DNA from: Mastigocoleus sp. MO_188.B34
Lineage (GTDB): Bacteria > Cyanobacteriota > Cyanobacteriia > Cyanobacteriales > Nostocaceae
Direction: 5' to 3'
Length of the DNA: 64,000 bases
NCBI RefSeq assembly: GCF_030065675.1
Contig: NZ_JASJDK010000001.1
Location: 95,746-159,745 of the forward strand
Shown here piece by piece: positions 38,787 through 49,580 of this stretch. Under the pieces are notes generated by a model. That model saw only the letters and a list, made by a program, of their open reading frames with translations. It did no database searches and was not told the origin of the DNA. How positions within the stretch are numbered: the first letter of the stretch is position 1; every line of letters begins with the position of its first letter. A program made the position numbers and the translations under genes.

Positions 38787-39018
38787 TAGCATTATGCCAG
38801 GACTTATTAAACTCGATAGATAGATTGGCAGAGTCAAGGATTTTTTTCAAAAACTTAGATTTTCTCTATGTTTATTACGCTGACCCCAAAGGTCAATACA
38901 ATTCAGTTAAGAACTATTGTTAAATAAATCGCACTTTAGAAATGCGAAATGACCCTTCGGGGTGCTTGCGATGCTAACGCGTCTCTACACACCTAAAATT
39001 ATCACTAACCAACTTTAA

Positions 39019-42000
39019 TTAAACAACCAAAGGTATCTCAATTACAAATTCTGTTCCATTTTCTGGAGTTGAATTACAAGTTAATTGACCTTTATGTTTA
39101 TCCACAATAATTTGATAGCTAATTGATAAACCCAGACCCGTACCACTTCCCACTGGCTTCGTCGTAAAAAAAGGATCGAATATGTGCGGCAGAACTTCTT
39201 TGCTGATACCAACACCATTATCGGAAATCCGAACTTTTACTTGTTTGGAATCAACTAATTCAGAAGTAATAGAAATTTCAGGACAAATAGAAGAATTTTC
39301 TTCAAAGTATTTATCATCAAATGCATCAATTGCATTGCTCAAAATATTCATAAATACCTGGTTCAGTTGACTAGGATAGCAATTAATTTCTGGGAGATAA
39401 TCATAGTTCTTGATTATTTGAATACTCTTGTTATTTTTATTAGCTTTTAGTTTGTGTTGTAAGATTATCAAGGTATTATCAATGCCTTCATGAATATTTA
39501 CACACTTCATCTCTGACTCATCTAAACGGGAAAAATTCCGCAAGCTAAGTACAATATTTCTGATACGGGAACTACCCACTTGCATAGAGTTGAGAATCTT
39601 TAGAAGGTCTTCTGTCAAAAAATTTATATCTATTTCTTCTGCTTTTTTTACAACAGCATCAGTAGGTTTCGGGTATTCTTGTTGATATACAGTAATCAGA
39701 TCTAATAAATCTTGGACATACTCACAAGAATAAGTAATATTTCCATGAATGAAGTTGATAGGATTATTAATCTCATGGGCAATTCCTGCTACCATATGTC
39801 CCAAAGAAGACATTTTTTCACTTTGGATCAATTGAACTTGAGTCGTCCGTAGTTCCTTGAGAGTTTTTCGTAAATATTCGTTTTTTTCTATTAACTCTTT
39901 AGTTCTATTTTCTACTTTCTCTTCGAGATTATGACTGTATTCTTCTAAGTGTTCCTTAGCTTCTTTCAAACTGCTATACAGTATTGAATTCTCTAGTGAT
40001 ATTGCAGCCTGAGTAGTAATAACTTTTAGTATCTCAATACGCTCGTGGCTAAAAACATCTGTCATCAAAATATTTTCGAGATACAAAATACCAACCAGTT
40101 TACCTTGGTTTAACATCGGTAAGCACAAGATACTTTTAGGTTGTTGTTTAAAAATATATTTATCTTTTGCTGTGGATGGCTCAGAATTTACATCATTTAT
40201 GACCAGTATTTCCTGAGTTCGCTTAATATAATTAATCAGGCTAATAGGAACTTCTGAACTAGATTCTAGGGGAACTGATGAAAATTCAAGAGTATCAGTT
40301 GATAAGGTAGAGCTAGAACAAACTACTTCCACCTTTAATTCTGTTTCCTCACTTGTATTCAAAACTAGAACACATTTGGAAGCACCCGCATTTTCCATTA
40401 CTATTTTGAGTAAAGTGGAAAGCAATTGTTTTCGCTCTATTTTTCCAGAAAGTGCTTGTGATGCTTTGATTACAGATACTAAATCTATATAATCAGAAGT
40501 ACTAGTTCCAGTACCAACAAGAGTTTGATGGGTATTTCGTTCTGACGATGATACAGAAGTATCACTATGAGTATTAATTATAGAATACTGGCTAAGTGTA
40601 TATTCCTGAAAAATAGGAGTAATGAATTGCGGATAGCGTTCTTGTAAATGTTCAACTTTAGCTTTTGCTCCCCAGCGCATATAGGCGTAATAAGCATCTG
40701 TCAAATATGTGCGAGCAATATTATATTTGTCCCATTCTAAATAAAATCTGGCTGCTAACTCATTTGCTAAAGCTTCTTCATTTACGTACTCATTTTCTTT
40801 TGCTTTAATAATGGCACGGTCATAAGCATCCATTGCACCTAAATAATTACCTATAATTCGATTGCGTTCAGCCTCTAATAAATACCATTTATGCAGAAAA
40901 TTCATTGGAGCATGGTATGACCATTTTTTCATTTTTTCTTGATTATGGGCAACTTTCTCTAAAATCTCATTTTGCTTTGATTCAGTGGTTTCTGGATAAA
41001 CTGCTAACATAGCTAGAGAACTATAAAAATAGAAGATACTTTCTATAAAATTACCTGGCACTGCATCCAAATAATCTTTCGCCAATATCGCATTTTGGTA
41101 AGCCTGAGAATATTCTTCAAATAAGTAGCAAAGAACTAATTTTTGGATATAGAAGTAGCAAATACCTCGTCTATTATTTCCTTCCTGCAGATTTGACAAG
41201 ATTATTTTTTCATCACAAGCCTCGCCATTCAAACTGTAAGGATGCTCATTATATTTGATTAAGTTGCTCGCTACTTGCCAAGTAATTGAATTTAGTGTAT
41301 GTACAATTTCTTGTTTGATTTGACCAATTCGCTGATGATAATTGTTAATTTTTGTTTCTAGCTCCGATAGCTCTTTTCCTAACCAGAATGAATGTTCTAA
41401 ATAAAAACATAAAGAATAAGCAGCTTGTTCTAAATCTCCAACTTCTAGAGCGATAGAGTATGCATTCAATAAAGAATTTAAACTTTCTTTGAGATGTTCT
41501 TTCCAATGTTTTGTAAAACAATTTACAGCAAAAATTACTACGCATTTCAATTCTGAAGCATTGAATTTCCCCAATAACTTTAAGGCTAGCTGTCCAAATC
41601 TATAACTAGACTCAATATCTTCCTTGAGAGAAACTAGTATAACTGCATAAGTTTCGTAAGCTACAGCAGAAGCACCACAATTACCATGTTTGAGAGATAT
41701 ATTTATCTGTTGCAGTGCAATCAAAGTGAATAAGAGAGGATTGCAAATATAAGTAATTGGCAAGAGTTTACTGAGAATATTCATGACTGCCAATTTTTCC
41801 GGGTCAGTCATTGTAGGCAAATTGAATAAGTCCTGTATCTGTCTCTCTACTAAGGCTACTTGCGTTTCCTGTAACGCCATTCCTATATTTGAAGGAGTGG
41901 GGTTTTCAGGAAAATCTACCCCAAATAACTTCAGTAATTCTATACCGATTGAAATTGCTTTTTTACCTTGATTGCATGACTTATAAAGTTCAATTTGAAC

Positions 42001-44676
42001 TTGGTAAATTTTTACTTTATCCAATAACGTTTTGGCATTCAGCAATACTATGTCAGCAAATAATTCTGTCTGTTCAAAATCACCACTAAGATATTTTACT
42101 TCTGCTATCGTTTCATATAAACTAAGACTTAAATTATAATCTATTTCCCAAATATTACTTTCTAATAAATTAATACCCGTAGTTAAGTACTTATCTGCTG
42201 TAGTATAAGCTGTTGATGATAATGCTCTACGTCCAGCAATGAGATTCATTTTTGCCAAACTATAACGTTCTGATGTTCCGTGAATTAATTCTACTGCTTT
42301 ATTAAATTGATTCACGAGGACAAAAATATTTTCTTCTCTTTCTCCTTCTGGAATATTTTCTAATAATAAATTTCCAAGTTGTAAATGAACTGATTTTTTT
42401 TGATCCTCAGAAATTAAAGAATAAGCTGCTTGTTGTACTCTATCATGTAAAAACTTATAGCTAGCAAATCGTCTTTTTCGTTGTTTTAAATCATTATTTC
42501 CTTTAGATGATGTTATTCCCTGGTTAATAGTACTATCATCAAAATTCGATAAATACTGACTATCTTGATCTAATTTATAATCTTCATTGTTTGAAAAAAC
42601 TATTCCTTCTTTCAATGCAGGCCAAAATTCTGACGCTGTATCTATTTCTGATTTTTGATTGATAATAGCGAGTGTTCTGAGGTCGAATTCATTGCCAATA
42701 CAAGCTGCAAGTTGTAAAACATCTTGAGTATATTTTGGAAGTCTCTTTATTTGCAGTGCTGTGAATTCTACAACATCATCTGTAAGTGCTAATTCTCTAA
42801 CTTCAGCAATATTACATTGCCAATTATATTTCTCAAAGTCAAATTTAATAACTTCATCTTTGTATAAATGTTTAAGAAATTGATGAATAAAAAATGCATT
42901 ACCTTTAGTTTTGCTAAAAACCATTTGTGAAAGAGGTATTGCATCATCTTTTTTACATCTCAGAGTATCTGAAACCAGACTATTTAAATCTTTCTGATTT
43001 AAAGGGTTTAATTCAATTGTGTCAATTTTATATTCGAGATTTAATAATTCTTGATTTAGCAAATATAATGGATGTGTAATCGAGACTTCGTTGTCACGAT
43101 AAGCTCCTATAAGTAGTAAACTTTTTATATTTTCTTTTTGATTTTTATTCTCTTCAAAAATATTTGCTAGTGAAATTTTTGGCTTATTTTCATATTCCTT
43201 ACTTTCCGACATTACGAATTTAATTAATTGTAAGGAAGTTACATCTGCCCATTGTAAGTCATCAAGAAATATGACTAATGGGTGTGTATCTCTAGCAAAA
43301 ACATTTATAAACCTTTGAAATAGTAAATTCAAACGATTTTGAACTGCAGAACCGGATAATTCTGCTACTGGAGATTGGGTACCAATTATTTGTTCTAATC
43401 CAGGAACCAGATCGATAATGACTTGAGCTTGTTCACCCAATGCTGTCAGAATTTTATCCTTCCATTGTTTGATTTCTTCATCTGTTTCACTTAATATTTG
43501 CTCAATTAAATCTTCGAAGGCTTGGATAAAACCAGCAAAAGGAATATCACGTTGTAATTGGTCAAATTTTCCTTTTATAAAGTAACCTCGTTTTTGAACG
43601 ATGGGTTTATGAACTTCATTAACTACAGCAGTTTTCCCAACACCAGAGAATCCTGCAATAAACGTAATTTCTGTTGTTCCTAGACTTACTCGATCAAAAG
43701 TGTTGAGCAACCTTTTGACTTCTGCTTCCCGACCATAAAGCTTTTCTGGAATTACAAAATGCTGAGATATATCCTCAGAACCCAATTGAAAAGTATCAAT
43801 ATTTCTATTTTTGTTCCACAGCTTCAAGCATTTTTCGAGATCGTGCTTTAATCCCAAAGCACTTTGATAACGCTCTTCAGCATTTTTTGCCATCAGTTTG
43901 CTGACTATACCCTCAAGGACAAGGGGAATTTTGGGATTTAAGTGACTTAATGGAGGTGGTTGTTTGGCTATGTGGGCATAAACTAGCTCTATGGGATCTG
44001 CTAAGTTGAAAGGTAAACTTCCACTCAAGATTTCAAAAAACGTTACACCAAGAGAATAAAAGTCACTGCGATAATCAATCGCACGATTCATTCTTCCCGT
44101 TTGTTCCGGTGAAATATAGGCTAAGGTTCCTTCTAACTGATTGGGGTTGTTTTGAGTCGCAATTTCTTTCGGTAACAGGGAAGCAATACTAAAGTCAGTT
44201 AGTTTTACCTCTGTAGTTGTCGGATTAATTAAAAGGTTGGCTGGTTTGATATCTTTGTGAATAATTTGGTGGCGGTGTATTTGATCGAGGGTTGTTGCAA
44301 TTTGAATTGCTATATGAAAAAAAAGATTGAGAAAATCCGGTTTATTTCTAGTATTTGAATTTTCCCACCGATCCATTTCTTCGTGAAGAGAGACACCCCC
44401 ATAATCTTCCATTACAAGGGCATAAGCATTGCGATAATTTTCTAAACTATAGGATTGAATAATGCCAGGAATATGAAGATTTTTTGTAATAGTGTACTGA
44501 TATCGGAAACGTGATACTTCACTAAAACTAGGGTACTTATTGCGCATCACTTTAATAATTACGGGCGTTTGCTCTTTTGTGCTAATGCCTCGAAAAACTA
44601 AAGTTTTACTACCTGAATAAACTTTTTCTGTAACTTTATATCCCGGAATATCTACTAAGACATTTGATGTCAACAT
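39019..44676 (-). CDS. Giant Ser/Thr kinase-AAA ATPase-GAF-histidine kinase
   Basis: I chose the ATG at 44676; the frame continues 3 codons to a TTG. The 1885-aa protein has a Ser/Thr kinase domain (about 10-270, HKDIKPANLLI with catalytic D142), an AAA/predicted-ATPase region with P-loop GFSGVGKT (342-349) and a Walker-B-like LVIFLDDLQWAD, a long helical TPR-like part (about 780-1370), a GAF domain (about 1420-1560), a coiled coil, a HisKA H-box (SSLGHMVAGIAHEINNP, His about 1634) and a HATPase with GTGLGL. This is the Hstk architecture of filamentous cyanobacteria. It probably passes signals to the response regulator gene just upstream; signal unknown. Confidence 0.95.
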   Translation of the reverse strand: MLTSNVLVDIPGYKVTEKVYSGSKTLVFRGISTKEQTPVIIKVMRNKYPSFSEVSRFRYQYTITKNLHIPGIIQSYSLENYRNAYALVMEDYGGVSLHEEMDRWENSNTRNKPDFLNLFFHIAIQIATTLDQIHRHQIIHKDIKPANLLINPTTTEVKLTDFSIASLLPKEIATQNNPNQLEGTLAYISPEQTGRMNRAIDYRSDFYSLGVTFFEILSGSLPFNLADPIELVYAHIAKQPPPLSHLNPKIPLVLEGIVSKLMAKNAEERYQSALGLKHDLEKCLKLWNKNRNIDTFQLGSEDISQHFVIPEKLYGREAEVKRLLNTFDRVSLGTTEITFIAGFSGVGKTAVVNEVHKPIVQKRGYFIKGKFDQLQRDIPFAGFIQAFEDLIEQILSETDEEIKQWKDKILTALGEQAQVIIDLVPGLEQIIGTQSPVAELSGSAVQNRLNLLFQRFINVFARDTHPLVIFLDDLQWADVTSLQLIKFVMSESKEYENKPKISLANIFEENKNQKENIKSLLLIGAYRDNEVSITHPLYLLNQELLNLEYKIDTIELNPLNQKDLNSLVSDTLRCKKDDAIPLSQMVFSKTKGNAFFIHQFLKHLYKDEVIKFDFEKYNWQCNIAEVRELALTDDVVEFTALQIKRLPKYTQDVLQLAACIGNEFDLRTLAIINQKSEIDTASEFWPALKEGIVFSNNEDYKLDQDSQYLSNFDDSTINQGITSSKGNNDLKQRKRRFASYKFLHDRVQQAAYSLISEDQKKSVHLQLGNLLLENIPEGEREENIFVLVNQFNKAVELIHGTSERYSLAKMNLIAGRRALSSTAYTTADKYLTTGINLLESNIWEIDYNLSLSLYETIAEVKYLSGDFEQTELFADIVLLNAKTLLDKVKIYQVQIELYKSCNQGKKAISIGIELLKLFGVDFPENPTPSNIGMALQETQVALVERQIQDLFNLPTMTDPEKLAVMNILSKLLPITYICNPLLFTLIALQQINISLKHGNCGASAVAYETYAVILVSLKEDIESSYRFGQLALKLLGKFNASELKCVVIFAVNCFTKHWKEHLKESLNSLLNAYSIALEVGDLEQAAYSLCFYLEHSFWLGKELSELETKINNYHQRIGQIKQEIVHTLNSITWQVASNLIKYNEHPYSLNGEACDEKIILSNLQEGNNRRGICYFYIQKLVLCYLFEEYSQAYQNAILAKDYLDAVPGNFIESIFYFYSSLAMLAVYPETTESKQNEILEKVAHNQEKMKKWSYHAPMNFLHKWYLLEAERNRIIGNYLGAMDAYDRAIIKAKENEYVNEEALANELAARFYLEWDKYNIARTYLTDAYYAYMRWGAKAKVEHLQERYPQFITPIFQEYTLSQYSIINTHSDTSVSSSERNTHQTLVGTGTSTSDYIDLVSVIKASQALSGKIERKQLLSTLLKIVMENAGASKCVLVLNTSEETELKVEVVCSSSTLSTDTLEFSSVPLESSSEVPISLINYIKRTQEILVINDVNSEPSTAKDKYIFKQQPKSILCLPMLNQGKLVGILYLENILMTDVFSHERIEILKVITTQAAISLENSILYSSLKEAKEHLEEYSHNLEEKVENRTKELIEKNEYLRKTLKELRTTQVQLIQSEKMSSLGHMVAGIAHEINNPINFIHGNITYSCEYVQDLLDLITVYQQEYPKPTDAVVKKAEEIDINFLTEDLLKILNSMQVGSSRIRNIVLSLRNFSRLDESEMKCVNIHEGIDNTLIILQHKLKANKNNKSIQIIKNYDYLPEINCYPSQLNQVFMNILSNAIDAFDDKYFEENSSICPEISITSELVDSKQVKVRISDNGVGISKEVLPHIFDPFFTTKPVGSGTGLGLSISYQIIVDKHKGQLTCNSTPENGTEFVIEIPLVV

Positions 44677-44910
44677 ACTCAGCAAGTTTTTGAGGGTATT
44701 CGATATTAGTTAATATTCCCTCTAGATGCCTGAATGTATCATTTTTATAAAAAAGCTTATTTATTGATAATTTTTAAATTAAACTAAATGAAAGATTATA
44801 TAAAATTAACAATAAGTTATTTACTATTATCGTGATATTTACTTAATAGGTAACGTATTTTCTACGATGCATTACCTATTATTACTTTCTACGCTTCAAG
44901 TGTGTAATAA

Positions 44911-45483
44911 CTATTTAATTTTCTGCTTGATAAAACTAACAACTTGAGCTAGTTGTTTCTTTAAGCTGTTGATTTCCATTTGCATATTTGTAATTTTCTC
45001 ATTGAGTATTTGTATCTCAGCTGATGATGAACCATTGGTAGTGGGCTGCACTATTCCACTTCTTGATATTGCACTGGTTGTTCCGGAGGAATCTTGGCGA
45101 GGTTGTTTTGCCTTAGTCATTGCTGACTTAATGGCGCTAATTAGTTGTTTTTGGTCGAAAGGTTTACCAAGAAACTCAAAGTTTGCAAAGGGCTCAGAGA
45201 TTTTTTCTGTTACCTCTTCTTTTCTACCAGACATGACAACTAAAGGAATTCTCTTCAATTCTGGCTTGGCTTGAATTTCCTGAAATACATCCCAGCCACT
45301 CATTTTTGGTAGCAAGAAGTCGAGCATTATCAAGCTCAGTTTTTCTTCTTGGCGGATTAAATTTAATCCTTCTAAACCATCTTTTGCTTCCAAAACTTGA
45401 AAATTGCCAGGGGGTAACATTTCCCGTACTTTTACCCTGACAACAGTAGTGTCATCGATTACTAGAATTTTGTTACTTGCCAC
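44911..45483 (-). CDS. Response regulator with coiled-coil C-terminus
   Basis: The 190-aa protein has a full receiver domain: acidic pair DD (10-11), phosphoacceptor D55 (SLIMLDFLLPKMSGWD), Ser in VVMSGR and Lys in FLGKPFDQ. After about residue 125 comes a Ser/Thr-rich linker and a coiled coil (EIQILNEKITNMQMEINSLKKQL) but no DNA-binding domain. It may thus act through protein contacts. The start is a GTG at 45483. It lies 234 bp upstream of the giant kinase on the same strand, so the two are likely partners; separate promoters are possible. Confidence 0.92.
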   Translation of the reverse strand: MASNKILVIDDTTVVRVKVREMLPPGNFQVLEAKDGLEGLNLIRQEEKLSLIMLDFLLPKMSGWDVFQEIQAKPELKRIPLVVMSGRKEEVTEKISEPFANFEFLGKPFDQKQLISAIKSAMTKAKQPRQDSSGTTSAISRSGIVQPTTNGSSSAEIQILNEKITNMQMEINSLKKQLAQVVSFIKQKIK

Positions 45484-45842
45484 GATTTACTGCTCTAACA
45501 GAAACTTTAGATTTAAATTGCTAAGAAGCTGATTAACAATGATAATTCTCTAACTATATCTAAATTTTACACAAACTGGGGGAGAGTAATTTCCGGTATA
45601 TCAATTTAATATTTAAGTTATTTTTATCACTTTTAAATGAATATCTAATTTATTGGACGATGGTATATGCAGTTTAATGGTGTGGAACTGGTGTATATTT
45701 TGCAGTATTGGGAATTAAAGAGCTTCCCGTTCATTCAGTTTTCGTTACTTATTAGTTGGACTTTAGGTTCGCAATATATCCTCCCACGTGCTCCAATAAT
45801 AATTATTCCTTTCATCTAAATTTCCAACTTCTCTGGACATTT

Positions 45843-46745
45843 ATGGGTTCTTCAAATAAGGCACAATTGCAATCAGAAATTATGGCGATGCCAAAATGGT
45901 TGCGTCGCCCGATTGGTAAAGCGAGCGATCTATCCACAGTTCAACGGATTATTAAACAACGGCAAATTCACACTATTTGTGAAGAAGGACGTTGTCCTAA
46001 CAGGGGAGAGTGCTATGCCCAAAAAACAGCAACTTTTTTATTAATGGGACCTACTTGTACGCGTTCTTGTGCTTTTTGTCAGGTGGATAAGGGTCACGCA
46101 CCAATGCCGATCGATCCATTTGAGCCTGAAAAAATTGCTGAAGCAGTCAAACTTTTAGGTCTGCGTTATGTTGTTTTAACTTCGGTTGCGAGGGATGATT
46201 TACCAGACCAAGGAGCAAGTCATTTTGTCAAGACGATGCAGGCTATCCGTCAGTTAAATCCCGATACTCAGATTGAAGTTCTTACCGCTGATTTGTGGGG
46301 TGGAATAGGTGGGGAGAAAGAACAATTCCGACGAATTGAGATCGTTACTCAAGCTAAACCAGCTTGCTACAACCATAATCTAGAAACAGTAAAACGTTTG
46401 CAGGGAACTGTACGTAGAGGAGCAAAGTATGAGCGTTCTCTACGATTGCTGCAAATGGTCAAGGAAATTGACCCTTCTATTCCTACCAAGTCTGGATTAA
46501 TGCTGGGAGTTGGTGAAACTACTGAAGAAGTAATCGAAACAATGAGAGATTTACGTAGTATTGAATGCGATCGCCTGACTATTGGTCAATACATGCGTCC
46601 TTCTTTAGCTCATTTACCGGTTCAAAAATATTCGACGCCAGAAGAATTTGAAGATTTGGGCAAAATTGCTTCGGACATGGGATTTTCTCACGTTCGTTCT
46701 GGACCTTTGGTTCGTAGTTCTTATCATGCAGGAATTGATGATTAG
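45843..46745 (+). CDS. lipA: Lipoyl synthase
   Basis: The start at 45843 ([13 protein letters not shown]) fits other cyanobacterial LipA proteins better than the longer frame. The 300-aa radical SAM enzyme has the auxiliary cluster Cys set C46, C51, C57 ([12 protein letters not shown]) and the SAM cluster CxxxCxxC C72, C76, C79 (CTRSCAFC). The family end RSSYHAG is present. It inserts two sulfurs into the octanoyl group on E2 or GcvH proteins. It stands upstream of psaX, which has its own ribosome site, and the 122-bp gap could hold a promoter. Confidence 0.97.
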   Translation: MGSSNKAQLQSEIMAMPKWLRRPIGKASDLSTVQRIIKQRQIHTICEEGRCPNRGECYAQKTATFLLMGPTCTRSCAFCQVDKGHAPMPIDPFEPEKIAEAVKLLGLRYVVLTSVARDDLPDQGASHFVKTMQAIRQLNPDTQIEVLTADLWGGIGGEKEQFRRIEIVTQAKPACYNHNLETVKRLQGTVRRGAKYERSLRLLQMVKEIDPSIPTKSGLMLGVGETTEEVIETMRDLRSIECDRLTIGQYMRPSLAHLPVQKYSTPEEFEDLGKIASDMGFSHVRSGPLVRSSYHAGIDD

Positions 46746-46867
46746 ACCGATCGCAAATGAGTTTAATAATAAGCAAGTGGCTTAACAAAAATATTTTTAA
46801 CGAATTTCGCTAAAGATGACATCTCTTTGGTATTTGTTAAGAAGTCCTTAAGTTAGGAGAATCAAAT

Positions 46868-47017
46868 ATGACTGCGGATGCACAAAAAAAAGTTGGTATT
46901 GATGTTCCCCAATCAGGTGCTGCTGCTCCTTTTCCCTATCGCACGATAATTTCCCTTGTTTTACTAGCCGTCAACTTTTTAGTTGCTGCAATTTACTTCC
47001 ACGTACTGGATATCTAG
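46868..47017 (+). CDS. psaX: Photosystem I subunit PsaX (49 aa)
   Basis: The ATG at 46868 follows TTAGGAGAATCAAAT, an excellent ribosome site. The 49-residue protein has a short hydrophilic front and one transmembrane helix, FPYRTIISLVLLAVNFLVAA, ending YFHVLDI. The LLAVNFLVAAxYF string is the PsaX signature known from thermophilic and some filamentous cyanobacteria. PsaX is a peripheral one-helix subunit of photosystem I. It is too short for usual ORF cut-offs. A hairpin with T-tract lies about 205 nt downstream. Confidence 0.93.
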   Translation: MTADAQKKVGIDVPQSGAAAPFPYRTIISLVLLAVNFLVAAIYFHVLDI

Positions 47018-47224
47018 TTTCAACCGAGTTTCAGCAATAGTTAAGAGATGTAAGTAATTGCTTATCCTTCTTAACTAAATAATTTTTCCAGTAAATTAAT
47101 GAGATTCGAGTTGCTCTTTGAAAATATTTATTCTCCTCGGGCAATAATTTCACTAGTTATTGTTCGGTAAATATTCTTCGGATACTCTTAATTTAACTAA
47201 GAAAAATTACTTAATTTCACAAGT

Positions 47225-47288
47225 GGTGTTGCCCATCTTGAATCAGGGAATTATCCTTGAGAAAGAATGGGTAACACCTCAGTTTTTA
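47225..47288 (+). terminator. Long hairpin with T-tract downstream of psaX
   Basis: GGTGTTGCCCAT (47225-47236) pairs with ATGGGTAACACC (47267-47278; one G-T pair) over 12 bp with a 30-nt loop. TCAGTTTTT follows. It could be the psaX terminator or the end of a small RNA. Confidence 0.6.
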
Positions 47289-47469
47289 TTAACTATAAAA
47301 CTGTGTAATTATGCGATGAAATTATTTAGGGTATATTTCTGGTTCGCATTAATATGTGTACCTGATGTTTACCTGTAAATCAAATTTTTTCTTTGACAGT
47401 TAATCATTCTTTAAAAATTATTTCCTAAAGAGGATGTTTGGAAAGTATTGTTTAGTCCCATGAGGTTTT

Positions 47470-47513
47470 TGAGATCCCCCTAACCCCCTTAAAAACGGTG
47501 ACTTAGGGGGCTC
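47470..47513. repeat. C-rich interspersed repeat with hairpin potential
   Basis: GATCCCCCTAACCCCCTTAA is followed by a TTAGGGGGCT strand that pairs with the CCCCCTAA part. Similar GATCCCCCTAA blocks are scattered in many Nostocales genomes (recollection). No function assigned. Confidence 0.6.
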
Positions 47514-47729
47514 CAAGATATATTAGATAAACAATATGACCTTTAAAACATTCTCCAAGAATTATTTTCCAAGTTTGATTTACTTGCTTAAATCCGGTAT
47601 TACACTTACATCTTTAAACTAAAAACCTTAGCGTACAAATAAAGAATTAGAAAAGAGTACGTTAATATACATAGCATCGACCTCATAAACTTTTGCGAAG
47701 TTGAACTTTTTTTGGCTGTCTAGTTAATC

Positions 47730-49580
47730 ATGCAGCAGTATCCAAGCTTATCAAAACAAAATTCAGAAGTAGTTCGAAACCCAATTCTAGTGGTAGAAAT
47801 GGAGCAGCTTCGCGCAGAGTTGTGGTTGGAGCGCAGCCTAAACAGGTTGCAAAATTACCTGAATGATTACTTGCTTTCGGTTTTAGTTACAAAAGAAAAA
47901 TTACCAGTCAGAGACTCAAGTATTTACCGAAGTATTTATCAAACTTTAGTTAACGAACTCAACAACACATTACCTGGTAGTCAGGTTGCAATTGCTTTGA
48001 CCCAAGCAAAAACAAAATCTTGTAAAATCAGCTATTTATCTTCCAAAGGAATCATTTCTCAAAGTTCAAAGTCTCAATCACCGTTATTGGCTATAACTCT
48101 TAAAAGTGGTAAACAACTACAAATCAAATTAAATGAAGTTATAGAGATTGAAGATTTACGGTATCTTGAAACTCAAGAAACACCAAAAGCTTGGGCGATC
48201 GAAGATGATTTTGGTAATGTTTGGGGTTGGTTAATTATTTCTTACACACCATTGAATTCAGGTACTGATTCTTTAACAAGTGCACAAGTTGAGATACAGT
48301 CACAATTGATTAAACGTGCGGCGAGCTTATGTGCTATAGCTTTGATGAAGTTAAAGAATATAGAATCTTTGCAAAAGGTTTCCCGTTCTTTAAGCGAATT
48401 CAATCAAGAATTAGAGCGTAATAATCAACTGAAAAATCAATTTTTGGCGAACACATCCCATGAAATCCGCACTCCACTAAGTTCGATTATTGGCTTTACA
48501 CATTTACTTTTAGCTCAAGGCTATAATCCAAGTTCCGAACGTCATAAAGAGTATTTGAGTATTATTCAATCAAGCGGTAAGCATCTTTTAGCTTTGATTA
48601 ACGATATTTTAGACTTGTCTAAAATTGAAGCAAATCAACTAGAAATTCAATGGGAAGAAGTTAATGTATCGCTGTTATGTCGTAATGTTTTAGCACTGGT
48701 AAAAGAGAAAGCAGCGAATAAAGGTTTACAGTTGCGCTTGGAACTGGAACCGCAAGAAATCGTTATCGTAGCCGATCCTTTGCGTCTCAAGCAAATGCTG
48801 TTGAATTTAATTTTCAACGCTCTTAAATTTACTACTTCGGGAAGTGTTGGTTTACAAGTAAAAGTTAAAGGTGAATTGGTACACTTCACTGTTTGGGATA
48901 CTGGTGCGGGTATACCTGAAGAATATCAAGCAGAATTATTTCAACCTTACTGTCAAATTCCTAACAGCAGAGTCAGTAGTGAAGAAGGTACTGGCTTAGG
49001 TTTAGCACTGACTCGCAAACTTGCAGAAATTCATGGTGGTTCAGTAAAAGTTGTATCTGAAATAGATCGCGGTTCTAGCTTTACTGTGATACTTCCTCGC
49101 AGTCAAATGAGTGAGTTCGAAGAAACAGAGGTAGAAATAGAACAAAAAGACAATATGAGTGGCGATCGTTCTTATCAGTCCGGACTTCGACTTTCTTACT
49201 CTTCAGATATATTATTGGTAGAAGATGATTTGCATAATGCCAAATTGATTGATGCTTACCTGAGTAAACTGGGGTATCAAGTAATTTGTGCTTACAACAG
49301 CGTACAAATGTGGGAAGCTCTCAAACGCTCCCAACCTGCTGTTATTTTGATGGATATTTATCTTCCTGATGTTAATGGTCTTGATTTAGTAAAGAAACTC
49401 AGACAAGATAAAAATTATCAAAATATACCAATTATCGCTGAAACAGCAATGGCGATGAAAGGCGATCGCGAAACTTGTTTGGCTGCTGGGGTTGATGAAT
49501 ATATTGCGAAACCTATCGATCTACCAGTTTTGGGAAATTTAGTTTCAAAATATTGTCAATTATCGAAAAAGCGAATTTAA
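47730..49580 (+). CDS. Hybrid sensor histidine kinase with C-terminal receiver
   Basis: The 616-aa protein has an N-terminal sensor region without membrane segments (about 20-205, possibly GAF-like, with WGWLIISY), a coiled linker, a HisKA H-box at H244 (LANTSHEIRTPLSSIIGF), N box at N363 (LNLIFNALKF), G boxes DTGAG and GTGLGLAL, and a receiver (about 493-612) with DD (499-500), D542 (VILMDIYLPDVNG) and K594. It is thus a cytoplasmic hybrid kinase with internal phosphotransfer. No HPt or output gene is adjacent. Signal unknown. Confidence 0.94.
   Translation: MQQYPSLSKQNSEVVRNPILVVEMEQLRAELWLERSLNRLQNYLNDYLLSVLVTKEKLPVRDSSIYRSIYQTLVNELNNTLPGSQVAIALTQAKTKSCKISYLSSKGIISQSSKSQSPLLAITLKSGKQLQIKLNEVIEIEDLRYLETQETPKAWAIEDDFGNVWGWLIISYTPLNSGTDSLTSAQVEIQSQLIKRAASLCAIALMKLKNIESLQKVSRSLSEFNQELERNNQLKNQFLANTSHEIRTPLSSIIGFTHLLLAQGYNPSSERHKEYLSIIQSSGKHLLALINDILDLSKIEANQLEIQWEEVNVSLLCRNVLALVKEKAANKGLQLRLELEPQEIVIVADPLRLKQMLLNLIFNALKFTTSGSVGLQVKVKGELVHFTVWDTGAGIPEEYQAELFQPYCQIPNSRVSSEEGTGLGLALTRKLAEIHGGSVKVVSEIDRGSSFTVILPRSQMSEFEETEVEIEQKDNMSGDRSYQSGLRLSYSSDILLVEDDLHNAKLIDAYLSKLGYQVICAYNSVQMWEALKRSQPAVILMDIYLPDVNGLDLVKKLRQDKNYQNIPIIAETAMAMKGDRETCLAAGVDEYIAKPIDLPVLGNLVSKYCQLSKKRI

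Larger units (their letters stand above)
47018..47729. other. Spacer after psaX with hairpin and C-rich repeat
   Basis: This 712-bp spacer contains two marked elements listed separately (47225-47288 and 47470-47513). A 72-codon frame at 47160 lacks a ribosome site and coding character and was rejected. The last 130 bp should include the promoter of the hybrid kinase gene. Confidence 0.5.

Noticed and set aside
47160..47378. 72-codon frame after psaX
   Set aside because: No ribosome site, no recognisable domain, and a stable hairpin with T-tract runs through it.
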